From Rhea pennata (taxonomy: Eukaryota > Chordata > Aves > Rheiformes > Rheidae): a stretch of DNA of 64,000 nucleotides. The notes under the pieces were generated by a model, which was not told the origin of the DNA, made no database searches, and saw nothing but the letters and a program-made list of their open reading frames with translations. This document shows, piece after piece, positions 1 through 11,925 of the stretch. Location: positions 204,755,876 through 204,819,875 of the forward strand of contig NC_084663.1 of NCBI RefSeq assembly GCF_028389875.1, in the 5' to 3' direction. Position numbers and translations under genes: made by a program. Position 1 is the stretch's first letter; each line of letters opens with the position of its first letter.

Positions 1-3000
1 TGAAAAGAATTTCTCTTCAAAAGGCGGCTTTCTACTGCTATCTTTCAATAAAATAGGATCTTTCTGTGCTGTTTCCTTTCTGTAATTTTATTGAGTGTTT
101 ATCTAAATAATTAATACAAATATAAAGCTACTCCATTCCATGAAGATTAAGAGACTTTACAGTATAAAACTCCCTGAGATACAATACTAGCATTATATGT
201 AACTTAAAGGAAAGGATCACATACTTTATTCCATTTAAACCATAATCAAAAAGTAATATTAATTTTTCCCATTAAAAGAAGCACATAATTGCCTTAATTT
301 CATCCACCTCCACCTCGACAATTCTAGGCATAGATTAAACCATTTTTTCAAAATGTATTTTTCTATTTAGAATAGAAAATAAACTGGCTTAATTTTTATA
401 GATGAATTATATATATCACCTGTAGCATCTTGTGGAGTCTAGTACATGGTCTACAATACAATTTCCTAATACAAATTTATTTCTTATCATTGAATTTGGG
501 CTCTACAAACTGAATCGCTTATAACAGTATGCCTACTATCAGTTTATTGCCTATCAGTTTGTAGCGCAAGCCAAAAGTCACTAGATTTATAGAGATGCTG
601 TGTAAGTGACTTCAGCAGCTGTAGCCCAAGTCTGAATTTCCTCCCAAGTCTAAAGGCAAATCTCTGCAATGCTCATGAAAACAGTATGAAACTAAAAAAG
701 ACTGCTTTCCTTCCTAAGCAAGTGCTTTGCAATACTTCTTACAAAACTGCAACTTTCACTATAAAATTCTTTAAAATACTCAATATATTACTAAAAATTC
801 AGTGTATTTGTGACCTTTTTGTTCAAAATTATGCTTTAGACTATTACATGACTGTTTTCTGAATTTTATAAAACTCCGATTACTCCATGATTTCGATTAT
901 TGAGAAAAACGTTATCAGTTGCAATCTTTGGAAATTCCCATGCTAGGTATTATAGCCTGATCTATTGCCTGTGGCATTACTAGTGATTACACAGAATATT
1001 GTGTGTCAGGAAGCTTTCATGGGAACACTAAAGAATTCAGAAAGACTGAAAAGAAATCCTATTTCTAGCAGTTTGATGAAAAGCAGTGCAGTTTTAAAAA
1101 GTAGTTAAAAAGATAACTCACTACTTTAAAGAACAGATTTTTGTATAATTAAGTAAACTGTGATTAAAAAATAGACACAAAAAAGATAGATCAAAAGGAG
1201 ATTCTATTCTCTTGACACTAGCTATCAGTGTTAATGCTATACTTAGAATTATTTTTTAAAAGCTCTCAAAACAGCAGTTTTGCAGAACTAGTAGCCACCG
1301 GGCAGAGGAACAGAGGGTATGCAATGAACAAGCTTCTGCTTTAAACTATCACTTAAGACTTGTTTGAACAAAAATGCAGCATCAGGGACCATTCCTACTG
1401 TGTTCTGCATTGAGTTAACAGTCTTCTCTGCTTTCCACAAAAAATCCCTACAGCAGCTCTGCAATCAACAACAGAAAAGTTCATGAAGCACTTTCAACTG
1501 TCTTGCCTTGCACAAAAAGAGAAGGGAATAAACACTGGAGCCAGCATGATCTGACCTGGCAAATCTGTACCAAATTGCTCACAAACTTCACTATTATTAT
1601 ACATTTTTTCAATGGCCTTTAGCTCCCTGCTTAGCTAATCGTGAGGAACATCTAATCTAAAATAAATTGCAGTTGGCCATCAGCTAATGAATATAAAAAA
1701 CACCTACTTGACACCCCTTATTGCTCAAGTCAAATCTAATCTTATTCTGACCTAAATACCACCCTCGAATGCCAGTAAACTCATCTCTCCTGACACCCTT
1801 CATTTGTTTAAAACTGCCAGTCCTGTTTCCTCATCCTGATTTTATTCCAAGTGAAGTCTTGGGGTAGTCCCACGACCTTAAATAGGTGCTGGATGAATCC
1901 CACGTGCCGCATTTGTACTGCACTCCTGTAGCGTATCACTTTTTACCACCAAATTTTACAGTTGCAGGAGAGGGGGAAGGTGCTGAGCTTCCTGAGGACC
2001 AGGAAATTGCAACTGAAGTTTCTCTCCAGATTACAGCACACAAGATACAAGTAACCAAAATATATCATACATTGACTACTAGGAAAATCTTAGTTCAGCA
2101 AAGTTTTGTAAGGATTGGGAAAAACTACTGGAAGTTTTCTCTGCAGGCACCGATTGAAGAAATATATTTGAAAATATATTTATATACTAAAAAAAAAAAA
2201 AAAAATGAGGTGGAAGAAACCCTCAAAAGGATTTCCTCAAAGGAAAAAAATAGTAACTCTTCCCTCTTCCTCTCCCTTTTATATTCTTTCTTTGTACAAT
2301 CTTAAGTTTTTAACAACAGTTTAGACATTATTCTATACAGCAGTTTTCTGTTGGAAAGGTGGTGTTCTGGGGCTTAGGCTGTTCTTTTTTTTTTTTAAAA
2401 AAAAATATTATTTTTACAAATAGCAAAGTAGCAGTCTGAATAGTCTATCACATGGCAGAATTTTTAAAAATGCATGCTAAAAACTAAAATAATCTTCACA
2501 TATTCTAATGATAACAGAGAAATAAGTTAATCTTTTGTATACATATTCAAGATAGTAATAAAAAAAAATCTGCAGTTCTGAGCCTTTCCCTGCCTTTTCT
2601 TACATAGCATTAATTTTGCAGGGAAAATATGCAGATTCCTGTAAACATCAATTAATTCCTGAATAAAGCAAGGGTGGGAATGTTCCAACTTTATTTCTAC
2701 ACTCTGCTTTTTCCTGTACCTACACCTCTTCTCTACTTTCATACAGGATAAATGTATTTTTAGCTTTGGAAGTCAGTGGAAGAAATGCTTCATATTATCT
2801 GAGGTGTCTGTTCCAGACAGACCCAGACCCTTACACACGCTTTTTCCTAACTGGAATTTTCATTTGGCTGCTGCAATTTAAAACATTGCTTAAAAGTGCT
2901 ACTACATCATTACATTCTTCCATTCAATATTTGAGGCTCAAAATTGTCTGCAAAAAACTTCTTCATATTTGTAATAATCATGGTTGTATATATTTGCCTT

Positions 3001-3453
3001 TGTGTAGCAAAAATATGTCTTCAGAGTACTGAAAACCAGCACTGATCACGTATTTCCTATAAGTAGAAGAAAGTTTCATGGTCCAGGAAGCTGTCGTTGC
3101 TGACAAAATTGGTTTCAGCTGTATGGCTGAAGAACTTGGCATAGTTAGTTTATGTCTAGCTGTGCACAGCTGTAAAGGCTTCAGATCCGCAGGACTTCTG
3201 GAAGCTGAATTTTAGTTTTGAAGAACTGCTGGACAGTCCTTTGCCCTTTCATAATGTACTTTCACCAAAAAAATCTCCCTTTCATCAGCTTTTCACAGCT
3301 TATTTGCCTACATCTGTATGCTCTTCTTGCGGACGACAGACCTCCGCGTACCCCTTTGGGCAAGCAGGTGACCTCTGCGAGAGCCAGCCCTCGCTCAGCC
3401 TTGACAAAGCCTGCTCCCGGGAGAGGCCCAGCAAGCCTCGCCCGCCACAAACA
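1..3453. other. AT-rich flank, probably including the FUT4 3'UTR
   Basis: No gene is recognised here. Both strands hold only short open frames without family resemblance, and the sequence is AT-rich with homopolymer runs (for example the A-run near 2191-2205 and the T/A run near 2384-2405). FUT4 ends at 3454 on the minus strand. The mammalian FUT4 mRNA has a long 3'UTR, so part of this stretch is inferred to be its 3'UTR. No poly(A) site could be fixed with confidence. Confidence 0.4.
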
Positions 3454-4539
3454 TCAGCTTTCAAACCAGCTGGCCAGATTTTGCACAGTCTTGATTTGAT
3501 TCCCTGCCGTCCTTACGGCCTCGCAAACCTTGCAGTAATGTTCATCCCAGAACGAGGTGACGTGGACCTCGTATTTCTTCCTCCAGGCGAAATATCTCCT
3601 GTAGTTTGGCTTGTTCTTATCGAGGAATTTCAGGTAGGTGGCCAGCCGTCGGGGACTGGGGAAGTCATCGACGTGGATGAAGGAGTCGGGCGGGATGAAG
3701 CGCTCGTAGTTGGCTCTCTGGGGGCCGAGGACGACGGGGACGGCGCTGGCGGCGAAGGCGTTCCTCCAGAGCTTCTCGGTGATGTAGTCGGTGTGCTGGG
3801 AGTTCTCAAAGGCCAGGTAGAACTTGTAGGCAGAGATGGTGGTGACCATGCCGCCCTCGGCGAGCGCCAGGCCCCGCGCGCCGTACACGTCGATGGCCAG
3901 GTGCTCCTTCAGCTGGCGGTAGTAGCGCACCCGGGCGTGCTCCTCGTTCCAGTTGCTGATGACCCAGGCCACCAGCCGGGTCTTGCGGGGCAGGCGGAAG
4001 GGCCGCGGCGCCGGCGGGGCGTAGAGGTACCCGTAGGGCACGAAGACGTCCGAGTCCGCCCGGTACGACATGGTCCAGTTGAAGACGCCGGCGAAGCCGC
4101 GGAGGCCGGGCGAGTGCGAGGGCGACTCGAAGTTCATCCAGACCCAGATCTGGGCCGGGGGCCGCGGCGGGGGCGCGCGGGGCAGCCCCTGGGCGCCGTG
4201 CAGCGCCAGGTCGCGGTGGTGGAAGAGCACGGCCCGCGCCTCGCCCAGCCGGCTCCGGTCGGCGCTGAGGCGGCAGCCCGTGATGTTGTAGCGCCGCCGG
4301 CAGTCGGCCGGGCGCCGCGGCCGCCCGAAGGGCTCCCACCACAGCAGCACGCTCACCTCGGCCCCGGCCCCGGCCCCGGCCCCGGCCCCGGCCCCGGCCG
4401 GCGGCGGCTCCCGCAGGCAGGCGTAGAGCGCCAGCGCGGCGCCCAGCAGCGCGGCCGCCAGCGCCCAGCGCGGCCGCCGCCACCAGCGCCGCGGGCAGCG
4501 CGGCCGCGCGGCGGGGCGGCGCCGCGGGCCCGGCTCCAT
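3454..4539 (-). CDS. FUT4: Alpha-1,3-fucosyltransferase 4 (GT10 family), single coding exon
   Basis: Golgi type II enzyme that transfers fucose from GDP-fucose in alpha-1,3 linkage to GlcNAc of N-acetyllactosamine, making Lewis x type glycans. The frame gives 361 residues from the ATG at 4539, close to the usual short FUT4 form. A short basic cytoplasmic tail (rich in R and P, ending RRPRW) is followed by a hydrophobic anchor at about residues 26-42. Next come a Gly-Ala stem repeat and a lumenal catalytic domain. The family signature is intact near residues 238-270: FENS, then DYITEKLWRNA and a VPVVLGP segment. The acceptor-side motif WVWMNFESPSHS is also present. N-glycosylation sites NIT and NWT are visible. 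The open frame runs upstream to 4725, but that extension begins at GTG, so the ATG at 4539 is preferred. It has a purine-rich, strong context and directly precedes the anchor. The gene is intronless and lies in a CpG island, as in other vertebrates. Confidence 0.95.
   Translation of the reverse strand: MEPGPRRRPAARPRCPRRWWRRPRWALAAALLGAALALYACLREPPPAGAGAGAGAGAGAEVSVLLWWEPFGRPRRPADCRRRYNITGCRLSADRSRLGEARAVLFHHRDLALHGAQGLPRAPPPRPPAQIWVWMNFESPSHSPGLRGFAGVFNWTMSYRADSDVFVPYGYLYAPPAPRPFRLPRKTRLVAWVISNWNEEHARVRYYRQLKEHLAIDVYGARGLALAEGGMVTTISAYKFYLAFENSQHTDYITEKLWRNAFAASAVPVVLGPQRANYERFIPPDSFIHVDDFPSPRRLATYLKFLDKNKPNYRRYFAWRKKYEVHVTSFWDEHYCKVCEAVRTAGNQIKTVQNLASWFES
4361..4396 (-). repeat. Six GGGGCC hexamers inside FUT4 coding sequence
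   Basis: The plus strand reads GCCCCG six times in a row. In the FUT4 sense strand this is GGGGCC and encodes a Gly-Ala dipeptide run in the stem region just after the membrane anchor. The unit keeps the frame, so length changes alter only stem length. Confidence 0.9.
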
Positions 4540-5198
4540 CGCGGCCGCCCGCTGCCGCCGCCGCTGCCGCCGCCGCTGCCGCGGGGGAGCCGCGGGGCCG
4601 CCGCCGGCCCGCGCATGCTGCTCCCGCTCCCGCTCCCGCCGCTGGCGCCGCCGCCCCTCGGCGCCCGCCCCCCGCCCCGGCTGCGCCCCGGCGCACGGCG
4701 GCGGCGGCAGCGGGGAGCCGCCCACGCCGCCCCGCCCGGCCGTGCCGGCCCGGCCTCCCCCGGCGCGGCCCCGGAACGGCCCGCCCGCGGCGGCGGCCGC
4801 GCCCCCGCCCCGCCCGCCCGCGCGGGGCCGCCGCCCCTCGGGCTCCCGCTGCGCTCCGCGGGCGGCGCGGTGCTCACGCGGCCCGGTCCTGCGTGGGTGT
4901 CACCCCGCGGCCCTCCGCGCGCTCGTTTTCCCCTTCCCCGCTCCCTCTTTTCCACTCTCCCCCGGCAGTGGCTGCCCTCCTCCAGTTTTCCCTCCCACGC
5001 CTGTCCCTTTTCCACCTGTCTTTGCTGTCACCCACCGCCGCTCTCCCTCTCCCCGGCCTCGCCTTTCCGCTCAGCCCGTTGCGCTGTCCCGCACGTCCCT
5101 CGGCGCAGCCTGTGTCCTGCAGGCCCGCGTTCCTCCTCCCCGACCCGAGGATCCGTCGTCGGGAAGGGCCCCGCTGCCCAAGCTCGCAGCGCGGGACG

Positions 5199-5240
5199 GG
5201 CGCGGAGCGGTGAGGGGGCGCGGAGCGGTGAGGGGGCGCG
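5199..5240. repeat. Two-copy 18-bp tandem repeat in the FUT4 CpG island
   Basis: An 18-bp GC-rich unit containing GCGGAGCGGTGAGGG occurs twice head to tail, about 0.7 kb upstream of the FUT4 ATG. Function is unknown. Confidence 0.7.
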
Positions 5241-5469
5241 GCTCGCGCTGGGCTTCGGGGCACCGGCAGGCCGCGCGGGGAGGAGAGCGGGCCCCAGGGC
5301 CCGCCGCGCAGGCACACGCGCCGTCAGGGCTGGCACTCGCTTCTCGCCCTCCTGCTCACCACGAGACTGCCCCGTTGCTTCCCCCCCCTCTTTCTGCTCC
5401 CCCGATCCACCCCTTTCCCGGAGCCGGGGGTTCCAACTCAAAATCCTTCTCCTGCATAAGCTGACCTAG

Positions 5470-6730
5470 GGGCTACATACTGTGTTTGGTGAGTATGCAG
5501 GTAAGTACTTTAGAAGAGGCAGGAGATTTTAAACACTTGTTATTTTGAAAGCAAACTGGAACAAAGTTTTGAATAAATCATTTGGCAAAAAAAAAAAAAA
5601 AAAAAATGAAGAGATAGCAGCAACAGTAGCTTTGAATTCCTGCCAAATTCATCAAATATTTTAGGCTCCTTTGCAAAGATTTACAAATTGGCAAGGGAGA
5701 AATAAATACTTTAAACAAGTGGAGTTTTTTATTTGTCGCTTGAAAACATCTTTTAGAGTCATATATGTTTCATTTTTAAATCTCACAGGTATTTAAAAAA
5801 ATGGAAAACTTTTTTAGTTAACAGAAATTTACCTTTTCCAGCTCCATTTCACTTAGAATAATGGTGTGAAAAGTATTTCAGATAGGCTCAAAACTTTTCC
5901 CCAATTATTTGTTTCAGTGAACTAGGAGATCATTGATTCACACAGTTCAGAGAATGTTTTTACAGAACTGGAGATTTTCCAAATCTGACACTATGCATTT
6001 TCTTATCCAACAGCTGTAGACCCAAGGTCATCTCTAATATAAATCCATTGAAAAGAATGGAGTTACATCAGGCATAAATTAAGTGAGAATTTTATGCTTG
6101 GTATAACTCTGCTGTCTTTAGTGACGGTGAAGGCACACTGACCATTTACACTGCAGAATTGTATTTACATACTGAATAAGGCAAGGCCCTATGAGTTGCT
6201 GCTGTACTAGTAAAGAAAGTGATTCAAGACTGTCCCCCCCCAGAATAAAAAACAGTTGTGTGTGAGGTTGGTATTAGTAGGTTAATAACTAGATGTACCT
6301 CCATAAACTTAATAGTTGCACATAGAAATACTTGCAGACTTACATTGCACATGTTGGAAACACTCATAAAAAACACCCAATACCAATGTTTATAGTTCAA
6401 TATTATTTTCTTCTAAAATGGAACCTTGTGTGCAAAATTTTCTACACTTCTATACCATGTTTCTCTAATTCATGTACAAATAAACATCTATCTCATTTAC
6501 TACCACTTGGAAAATCTTTGAGGATTACTGTCTTGTTGGCGCAACTGCACTCAGTTACAGAGAATGTGAATAGGATGTGCTAAACCCAAACAGTCCTTCA
6601 CAGAGCTCTGATTCTTGAATAGGCCTCTGTGAAAACAATTGTACATGCAGATATTTATCACAGAAACAAAATTACAGTTATAGATGGTCATCATATCTTT
6701 ATTAGCCAAAGTCAGTACCATATTGCTTCT
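5470..6730. other. Intergenic, nothing recognised
   Basis: AT-rich sequence with a 20-base A run near 5587-5606 and a short C run near 6234. No coding exon or classifiable repeat was seen. Confidence 0.4.
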
Positions 6731-6734
6731 AACA

Positions 6735-7580
6735 CAGTGTTGAGTGGTAGCAGTCTCTGAAGGTCACTAGTCCACCCTCCCACTCAGAGCAGAATGGTTA
6801 CAAGCTCTCTGGCTTACCTAGGTACTAGCTTGACTAGCATTGAGATCTTGAGCATATTCAGAGCCTTCATAACATCTCTGAGCAGCTGTGCTGTTCCCAT
6901 GCTGCATCACCATCTCAGTGAACACTTTTTTTCCTATGTCTAACTCTGAACTCCCAACCTGTAATTTGTGGCTGTTACCCTTTGTTATATCCAAGGACAG
7001 TCTGGCTCCATCACCTTCATAATTTGCCTTCAAGATGGCTGCTATTAAATCATCCCTTCACCTCCTCTTCACAAGACTAGCCCAAATCCAGCTCTCTCAG
7101 CCTCAGGAGATGAGAATATATGAGGGCATAGGTTGTGTGATGATCATCTTAGTAGCCTTCTACTGGATCCTCTTCATGTTCTCAACATCCTGCTTGAACT
7201 GGGAGGCTACAAACTGGTCACAGTATTCCAGGGGCAGCCTCACCAGTGCTGAGAATAGGGGGATAATTGCTTTCCTTGATCTGCTGGACATACTTCTCCT
7301 GATATTGCCAGCATATGGTTTTCTTTATTTTTGAGGAGCACTCACTGTTGGCTCACATTCAGCTTTGTGTTCACTGTAACCCTCAGGTCCTTTTCAACAT
7401 GGCTGCTATCAGCCAGTCTGTTCCTAGCCAGTACCAATGCATAGTGTTTTCTGCCTCACATGCAGAACTTGTATTTCTTCTTGTTGAACTTCACAAGGTT
7501 TCTGTTGACTTCTCAACAAGTTTCTCAAGACTTCTGCAAACTGAAACTCTACTGTCCAGTATGTCAACCCCTCCCTTCTA
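6735..7580 (-). mobile_element. Old CR1 LINE fragment (antisense)
   Basis: The plus strand resembles the reverse complement of a CR1 3' half. It shares phrases with the other CR1 copies here, such as 'gtctggctccatcacc', 'ggcctcaccagtgctgag' type text and 'ttcttgttgaacttcac'. It is heavily diverged and lacks a recognisable 3' octamer tail, so it looks older than the copy at 10.9 kb. Short plus-strand open frames here are antisense readings of it. Confidence 0.75.
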
Positions 7581-7599
7581 GTTTAGTATTGCCTGCAAA

Positions 7600-9960
7600 A
7601 TACTGTGCTAATCAAAAGCAGCAAAAAACCTTAATTCAATATTCCCCAAAGTTATGGAATGAACTGTTGTCAGTGCCACCATCAGAAGTTAGGTAATCTC
7701 TGGCCTGCGTATAGACTACTGGCTTTTCTTTCCTTCTTTTAGCATCTTCTTGTATAGAGAAGAAATACCAGTCTAGCACAATTACCCAGCTGTCAGCTCC
7801 GTTTTGAGTCATTTATGGCTTTAGATAGAGTTTATCAGGGCACAATTTAAATCAGCTACTCTGAGGTGCAGCAAACTCGTGGATTTGTAACTACGAACTA
7901 TGCCCTGTTCCTAGCACTCCTTCTTTCACAAACTGCACCTGAACAGAGCTAGGAACATGGAGACTGACACAACACTTGCCTTTACAAAATTTCTTTTTCA
8001 TAAAAAAAAAGGGTTTCATCAAGCAACTTTGTTCACTCTGATTTCCACAGACGTCAATAGGAAGTATAACATAATGAAAGATGAATAATGATATCATACG
8101 TTTGCAGACATTCCAGATTTTGTCTGCTTTTGGGGTAAAAAAGCCCAGGATCTAGCTCCTTCTTGGACTGAGAACCACATAGAATTCCTGGTACTGTATG
8201 CACAAGTCAGGGAACTGTGATTAATTGCTCCATGGAAACTGCAGTAAGCTCTACTGTTGCTGATAGACAGGAATTAAAAGAGAGAGAGAGAGCCCTTAGT
8301 AATGAGGCTGTTGCAAAATAAAAAATACTTTGCTAATTTGAATGTTAAATATTTGCAGTTTCTAACAGCATTTTTTTTCCATAGAGCTGCCGATCTGGCT
8401 TCCTCTCTCCTCTGAATCATTCTGTTTTGTCACACTTGAAAAGTATTTAAGCCTAGAAGATTCTTTGAAGTTATTTAAGAACTATCTTGAAAACACAGGT
8501 TAGAAGATAAAGGACGATGTAGTTGTATTTACAGCCACAGCTATCAAGCCAGACAGTCTATCAACCAGGGCAATCCTGTGGAGTTTTTTATCCTAAAACA
8601 ATGTGACCTTCTTAGAAAAGTGGCAGGACACTATCTGGTACCAAAATGATGCTAAGAATGACTTTGAAATCTCTTCTTCAGAAACAGTTCCTGTGGTTTC
8701 AGTGGAAATTTTTGCCAAGTAAGGCACTAAATCCAGTGTTAAAAAGAGTGATATCAGTTTTGTTCTGTATAAATCGCATGCTATATTTTAGTATAATGTT
8801 TAAATGTCTATAATTTGTTTACTTAATGTTTCACGTTTGGGATTTTGATCTTGTTGCTTGGCAGTTCAAAATTCTGAAATATGACCAGAGATAAAAGATT
8901 CAGCTGAAAGTTGATACCTGCCTCATTGGATGAATAGCTCTGAACAGGCAAGCCTACATGACTGCACATTTAGGAAATGTGATGTTAAAATATTCTGCCT
9001 GGCTACAGTTCCATTTGTGCTTGTGAGAAGAGTTGGATTAGATCTATGCAAAGCTGGCATTTCCAGGTCAAGGCACAGACATGAACAGATGTGCTGAGCA
9101 CACTGTGAATCAAGAATACTGTCACAAATGCTCTTCCACCTGCCATTGCAGTGAACATCTTTGCTATTCATAAATAGGAGCCAAACCTGGAGCAGAAAAC
9201 TCTCCTACCAAAAGCAAGCCAAAATTTGGCTCTGTGGATATTTGTTAGCTATTATTATGGATTTCAATCTTGCTCGGGTTTTTTTGAGCACTGAACGATG
9301 AAAGGTAGGCTTATAAATTCAGGGAGAAAGAACTCTCTGCACCTTGAGGCTTAATCTGATGATGGATATGTAAAATTATTTTAAGATGAAGATCTGTAAT
9401 TCTCCAACTGGCTTCAGGAACACAGCCATTTCTGCCAGCATAGAGTCTCTTTGAATCACTGGAGTACAGAGATCAGTTCAGAGAATGCTGAGGGATGCAG
9501 TTTTTACTCCAAGTTATATATTAAGTTTGCCTATAAGTACTTCCGTGATTACTAGAATGATACCACTCTCACTCTGCTTCTACCAACAATAAAATAAAGG
9601 AGAAAGTATTTTGAAGGAAAAAAAAGATGCTTGTTTAATCTCCACTGCTTAATTCAGCCCTTTCAAGCAATGATGATTTTAAGGAGAAGTGTTTTTTATA
9701 GTAGTAGCTTAGCTATATTGCATAACAACTTATGATTATTCCAGTCTGAATGGAAAAGCTCACTCACACCTTATTTGTCATGAGAACATTACTTAGAGAC
9801 AAGGAAACCGAAAAATGACTTAGGGCACAGCAGGTACTTGGCGGTAATATGAAGGAAGCTGAGAAAGTTCATATATTGTCCTTCACACAGGCAATAGCAC
9901 CTAGCAGTTAGATGACAAAAGCACCTTCAACTTTAGTGTGGCGTGTAGTAAGGACATGAT
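7600..9960. other. Intergenic, nothing recognised
   Basis: AT-rich DNA with a short GA run near 8279-8291. No conserved coding signal was seen on either strand. Confidence 0.4.
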
Positions 9961-9964
9961 TAAA

Positions 9965-10400
9965 CTGGGCATGATCTCCTTCAGCTGTCCAAGCAAGGCC
10001 TGGATATTGCCTGGTCCAACCCCCTGCTCAAGCATGGTCACCTAGAGCAGGTAGCTCAGTGTCATGTCCAGTCGAATTTTGAGCATCTCCAAGGATGGAG
10101 ACTCCATAACTTCCCTGGGCAACTTATTCCAGTGTTCAATGACTCCTTGGTAAAAAAGCTTTTTTCTTATGTTTAAAGATGTCCTTAACTCAGTTCGTGC
10201 CCATTGCCTCTGGTACTCTCACTGGATACCACTGAGAAGAGTCTGGCTCCATCATCTTCACTCCCCTGCATCAGGCACTAGTACACATTGATAAGATCCT
10301 CCTGAGCTTTCCCTTCTTCAGGCTGAACAACCCCAGTTCTCTTCAACATCCATCACAGACACAGCTCCATGCATTCCCATTGCTCCCTCACACAGCCTGT
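9965..10400 (-). mobile_element. CR1 LINE 3' fragment (antisense)
   Basis: Typical CR1 3'-end text is seen in reverse complement: 'cctggtccaacccc', 'gctcaagcatggtcacctagag', 'ggagactccataac' and 'gtgcccattgcctctgg'. It ends where the sequence reads like 'ggctgaacaaccccag'. Sequence from there to about 10.9 kb is not clearly CR1. It may be the 3' part of the same copy that resumes near 11,925. Confidence 0.85.
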
Positions 10401-10910
10401 CCTTCCTAAAGAGGCTGTATTCATTCACTGCAGCACTCCAGCTGCGTGAGCTATCTTATCATGTCTCTGTGATCCCAGTGAGATCTGCAACTGCACACAT
10501 GCCTAATTCTCCCTGCTTGTTCCCCATACTGCATGTATTTAGGTACAGGCACTTCAGAGAGGCACCCACTCAGGATCTCCCAGAAAAGTATGAGTTTTCC
10601 CCATCATGCTGTCTTGTAGATACTCCCCAATTCTTGTGTATACACTTAAGGTGGGCTCATTTCTGCCATATTCTGTTGTTTTCAAGGGCTCTCCCCCTTC
10701 ACATCACTCTGCACCCTTTGCTTACTAGCCTGGTCTACCACCTCCTTACTTCACTGGGGGCTGTCATCTCCTTTCCTCATAATTCCGACCCTGGCAGTAC
10801 CATTGGTACCCATGTGGAAGAGCAGCTTTTGGCCTTACTCATCATGGGAGCTTAACTTCTCAACCCCATAAATGCTGTCTTTTCTCCTTCATTACAGATT
10901 GCCCCATAGC

Positions 10911-11925
10911 CTTCACAGAATCACAGAATGGCAGAATGGTTGAGGTTGGGAGGACCCCTGGAGATCATCTAGTCCAACCCTCCTGCTCAAGCAGGCTCAC
11001 CTAGAGCACATTGCACAGGATTGTGTCCAGATGGCTTTTGAATATTGCCAAGGAAGGAGACTCCATAACCTCTCCAGTGCTCAGTCACCCTCACAGTAAA
11101 GTTCTTCCTCATGTTCAGATGGAATTTGATGTGTTTCAGTTTGTGCCCATTACTTCTCATCCTATCAGTGGGCACCACTGAAAAGAATCTGGCTCTATCC
11201 TCTCTATGCCCTCCTTTCAGATTACTGAACAAAGACACATTTTGGCAAGATTCCCCCTTCAGCCTTCTCTTCTCCAGGCTAAACAGGCCCAATTCTCTCA
11301 GCCTTTTTTCATATAAGTGATGCTGCAGTCCCTTAAATCCTCTTAGTAGCCCTCTGCTGGACTCACTCCAGTCGCTCTATGTCTCCATGTCTTGTATTGG
11401 GGAGCCCAGAACTGGACACATCTGGAGTACTCCGGATGTGGCCTCACCAGCGCTGAGTAGAGGGTCAGGATCACCTCCTTCAACCTGCTGGTAAAGCTCT
11501 TCCTGATGCAACCCAGGACACCATTGGCCTTTTTGGCCACTAGAGCACATTGACGGCTCATGGTCAACTTGTCATCCACGAGGACCCCCAGTTCTGCAGA
11601 GCTGCTTTCCAGTAAGTCTGCCCCGAGTCTTTCCTGGTGCATGAGGTTATTCCTCCTGAGGTGAAGGACTCTGCACTTCCATTTATTGAACTTCATGAGG
11701 TTCCTCTTTACCCATAATCTCTTCAGCCTGCTAAGGGCCCTCTGATTGACAGCATAGCCCTCTGATATACCAGTCACTCCTCTCGGTTTTGTAACATCAG
11801 CAAACTTGCTGAGGACACACTCTGTCCCTTCATCCAGGTCACTGATGAATATGTTGAACAATACTGGACGCAGTATTGAGCGCTTGGGGACACTGCTAGC
11901 CGTAGGCCTCCAAAGAAGCCTTTTC
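10911..11925 (-). mobile_element. CR1 LINE, 5'-truncated, with ORF2 C-terminus (antisense)
   Basis: The plus strand begins with 'cacagaatcacagaatgg', the reverse complement of the ATTCTGTG-type octamers that end CR1 elements, so the true 3' end is present. Minus-strand translation of 11343-11942 gives the C-terminal part of the CR1 reverse transcriptase protein. Readable pieces include FADVTK, GVLGCIRKS, LVRPHPEY and CVQFWAPQ. It is the best-preserved CR1 in the window but is truncated at its 5' end. Confidence 0.92.

Larger units (their letters stand above)
3880..5450. promoter_or_regulatory. CpG island over FUT4 5' end and promoter
   Basis: Very GC- and CpG-rich sequence covers the 5' part of the FUT4 coding exon and about 0.9 kb upstream of it on the minus strand. 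Sequence on either side is AT-rich, so the border is sharp. It presumably holds the FUT4 promoter. No TATA box was seen. Long open frames on both strands here (up to several hundred codons) are by-products of the GC content. Confidence 0.75.

Noticed and set aside
1886-2305. 139-codon plus-strand frame in the FUT4 3' flank
   Set aside because: It starts at GTG, ends in a lysine run made by a poly(A) tract, and resembles no family I know.
4540-4725. N-terminal extension of FUT4 by 62 codons
   Set aside because: The extension starts at GTG, not ATG, and reads as basic low-complexity sequence. The ATG at 4539 directly precedes the tail and membrane anchor.
3241-5469. 742-codon plus-strand open frame across the FUT4 locus
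   Set aside because: It lies antisense to a certain gene in very GC-rich DNA, is dominated by R, P, A and G, and has no domain. It is a compositional shadow.
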